6,322 nt of DNA from Candidatus Gastranaerophilales bacterium (GTDB taxonomy: Bacteria > Cyanobacteriota > Vampirovibrionia > Gastranaerophilales > Gastranaerophilaceae), in NCBI GenBank assembly GCA_947632315.1, contig CANROV010000117.1:1-6322 (forward strand). Reading direction: 5' to 3'. Position numbers and translations under genes: made by a program. Every line of letters begins with the position of its first letter. Position 1 is the stretch's first letter. Shown here piece by piece: positions 5,440 to 6,322 of the stretch. Under the pieces are notes generated by a model. It was not told the DNA's origin. It did not search any database and was given only the letters and a program-made list of their open reading frames with translations.

Positions 5440-6322
5440 TAATTCATCAATCAAAGAAATAATATCCTTTATCGGCATTAATCTGTCATCTACCTCTTTT
5501 GCCCTGTGATATTTTAATATATCAATTGCAACACTTTCCATAGCAGGGAATGCGGCACGTGTTAACTGATTGGCATATATAACTATATTAACGCCATGCT
5601 TAACAAGCTCTGATTCAGTAATTTCATTGTATGATGACGGAACAACAACTATAGGTACAGTTTTATTTTGAAGTCTGAATTTATCGCAGAAATACAATAT
5701 TTCAGAAGGGTCTTTTTTACGTGAATGAATCATTATCCCGTCAGCACCTGCATTAACATAAGCCTTTGCACGATTTAACGCATCATCCATACCCATTTCA
5801 AGAATCAAACTTTCTATTCGTGCAATTATCATAAAATCTGAAGTTAATTGAACCTTTTTTCCCGCCTTTATTTTTTCGCAGAAGTGTTCAATTGTATCTT
5901 GAGTCTGTTTAACCTCAGTACCGAATAAGGAATTTTTCTTTAAGCCGATTTTATCCTCAATAATAACAGCGGATACGCCCATTCTTTCAAGCGAACGAAC
6001 AGTATATACAAAGTGTTCAATAAGTCCTCCCGTATCGCCGTCAAATATAATAGGTTTGGTAGTAACTTCCATAACATCAGATATTGTTCTAAATCTTGAT
6101 GTCATATCAACAAGTTCAATATCAGGCTTGCCTTTTGCAGTGCTGTCGCAGAGTGACGAAATCCACATAGCGTCAAACTGGTCAATTTTTCCGTCATTTT
6201 CGACAATTGTTTTTTCTGCTATCAACCCTGTTAATCCGCTGTGAACCTCAATAGTTTTAACTATATCACGTAAGTTAATAAGCTCTTTAAGCCTTTTTCT
6301 TCTGTATTCGGGCATCATTAAT
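5437..6322 (-). CDS. pepM: Phosphoenolpyruvate mutase, frame open at the right window edge
   Basis: This enzyme rearranges phosphoenolpyruvate to 3-phosphonopyruvate, forming the C-P bond that starts nearly all phosphonate biosynthesis. It is a TIM-barrel member of the isocitrate lyase superfamily. Counting from the first visible ATG (6318), the diagnostic EDKIGLKKNS (EDKxxxxxNS) lies at 121-130, the metal/substrate motif DGDTGG at 93-98, EVHSGL at 24-29, and ARIES at 166-170. These set it apart from methylisocitrate and carboxyphosphonoenolpyruvate relatives. 293 residues cover a whole catalytic domain. However, the frame stays open to the window edge (one more codon, Leu), no ribosome binding site is seen in the 4 bases left, and the PEYRRKRLKELI start resembles the linker of PEP mutases that carry an N-terminal cytidylyltransferase-like domain. 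The gene may therefore continue beyond the edge. It appears to be the first operon gene in view; the operon promoter is not in the window. Confidence 0.95.
   Translation of the reverse strand, partial: LMMPEYRRKRLKELINLRDIVKTIEVHSGLTGLIAEKTIVENDGKIDQFDAMWISSLCDSTAKGKPDIELVDMTSRFRTISDVMEVTTKPIIFDGDTGGLIEHFVYTVRSLERMGVSAVIIEDKIGLKKNSLFGTEVKQTQDTIEHFCEKIKAGKKVQLTSDFMIIARIESLILEMGMDDALNRAKAYVNAGADGIMIHSRKKDPSEILYFCDKFRLQNKTVPIVVVPSSYNEITESELVKHGVNIVIYANQLTRAAFPAMESVAIDILKYHRAKEVDDRLMPIKDIISLIDEL

Noticed and set aside
6056..6244. Plus-strand open frame of 62 codons inside pepM
   Set aside because: Complement of conserved PEP mutase sequence; shadow.

Overview
The window is AT-rich bacterial DNA with one tRNA gene at the left edge (+ strand) and a compact operon of six genes on the minus strand, read from right to left. 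The species cannot be fixed from this sequence. Low GC, G/C homopolymer runs in surface-type genes and a tRNA without an encoded CCA suggest a host-associated bacterium of the Gastranaerophilales/Vampirovibrionia or Brachyspira kind. Campylobacterota also use such runs. This is a weak inference.

Layout. 2-73 is a tRNA with anticodon CAT, probably tRNA-Ile2, possibly elongator Met. 74-332 has no convincing gene but contains a strongly self-complementary element (about 99-261). 333-1766 (-) is a CstA-family transporter, with a promoter-like extended -10 directly before its start codon. 1798-2913 (-) is phosphonopyruvate decarboxylase. 2921-4000 (-) is an octopine/nopaline-dehydrogenase-type NAD(P) enzyme. 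3997-4692 (-) is a LicC/PntC-like nucleotidyltransferase. 4696-5428 (-) is a SAM-dependent methyltransferase that is frameshifted here. From 5437 to the right edge (-) is phosphoenolpyruvate mutase, probably cut by the window end. The five phosphonate genes are separated by 7 bases or fewer, or overlap by 4 bases, so they are almost certainly one translationally coupled operon.

Function. PepM makes phosphonopyruvate from PEP, and Ppd drives the reaction forward by decarboxylating it to phosphonoacetaldehyde. The LicC-like enzyme probably joins the phosphonate product (for example 2-aminoethylphosphonate) to CMP for transfer to a surface glycan or lipid. The methyltransferase and the opine-dehydrogenase-like enzyme look like tailoring steps. 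No aminotransferase or final transferase lies in the window.

The main discovery is that exactly these two putative tailoring genes each carry a long G/C homopolymer on the coding strand: 11 G in the methyltransferase and 10 C in the dehydrogenase. In this AT-rich DNA these are hallmarks of slipped-strand phase variation. As read, the methyltransferase is OFF (removing one G restores a perfect reading frame) and the dehydrogenase is ON (gain or loss of one C stops it within about 12 codons). The window may therefore encode a phase-variable phosphonate head group with up to four states.
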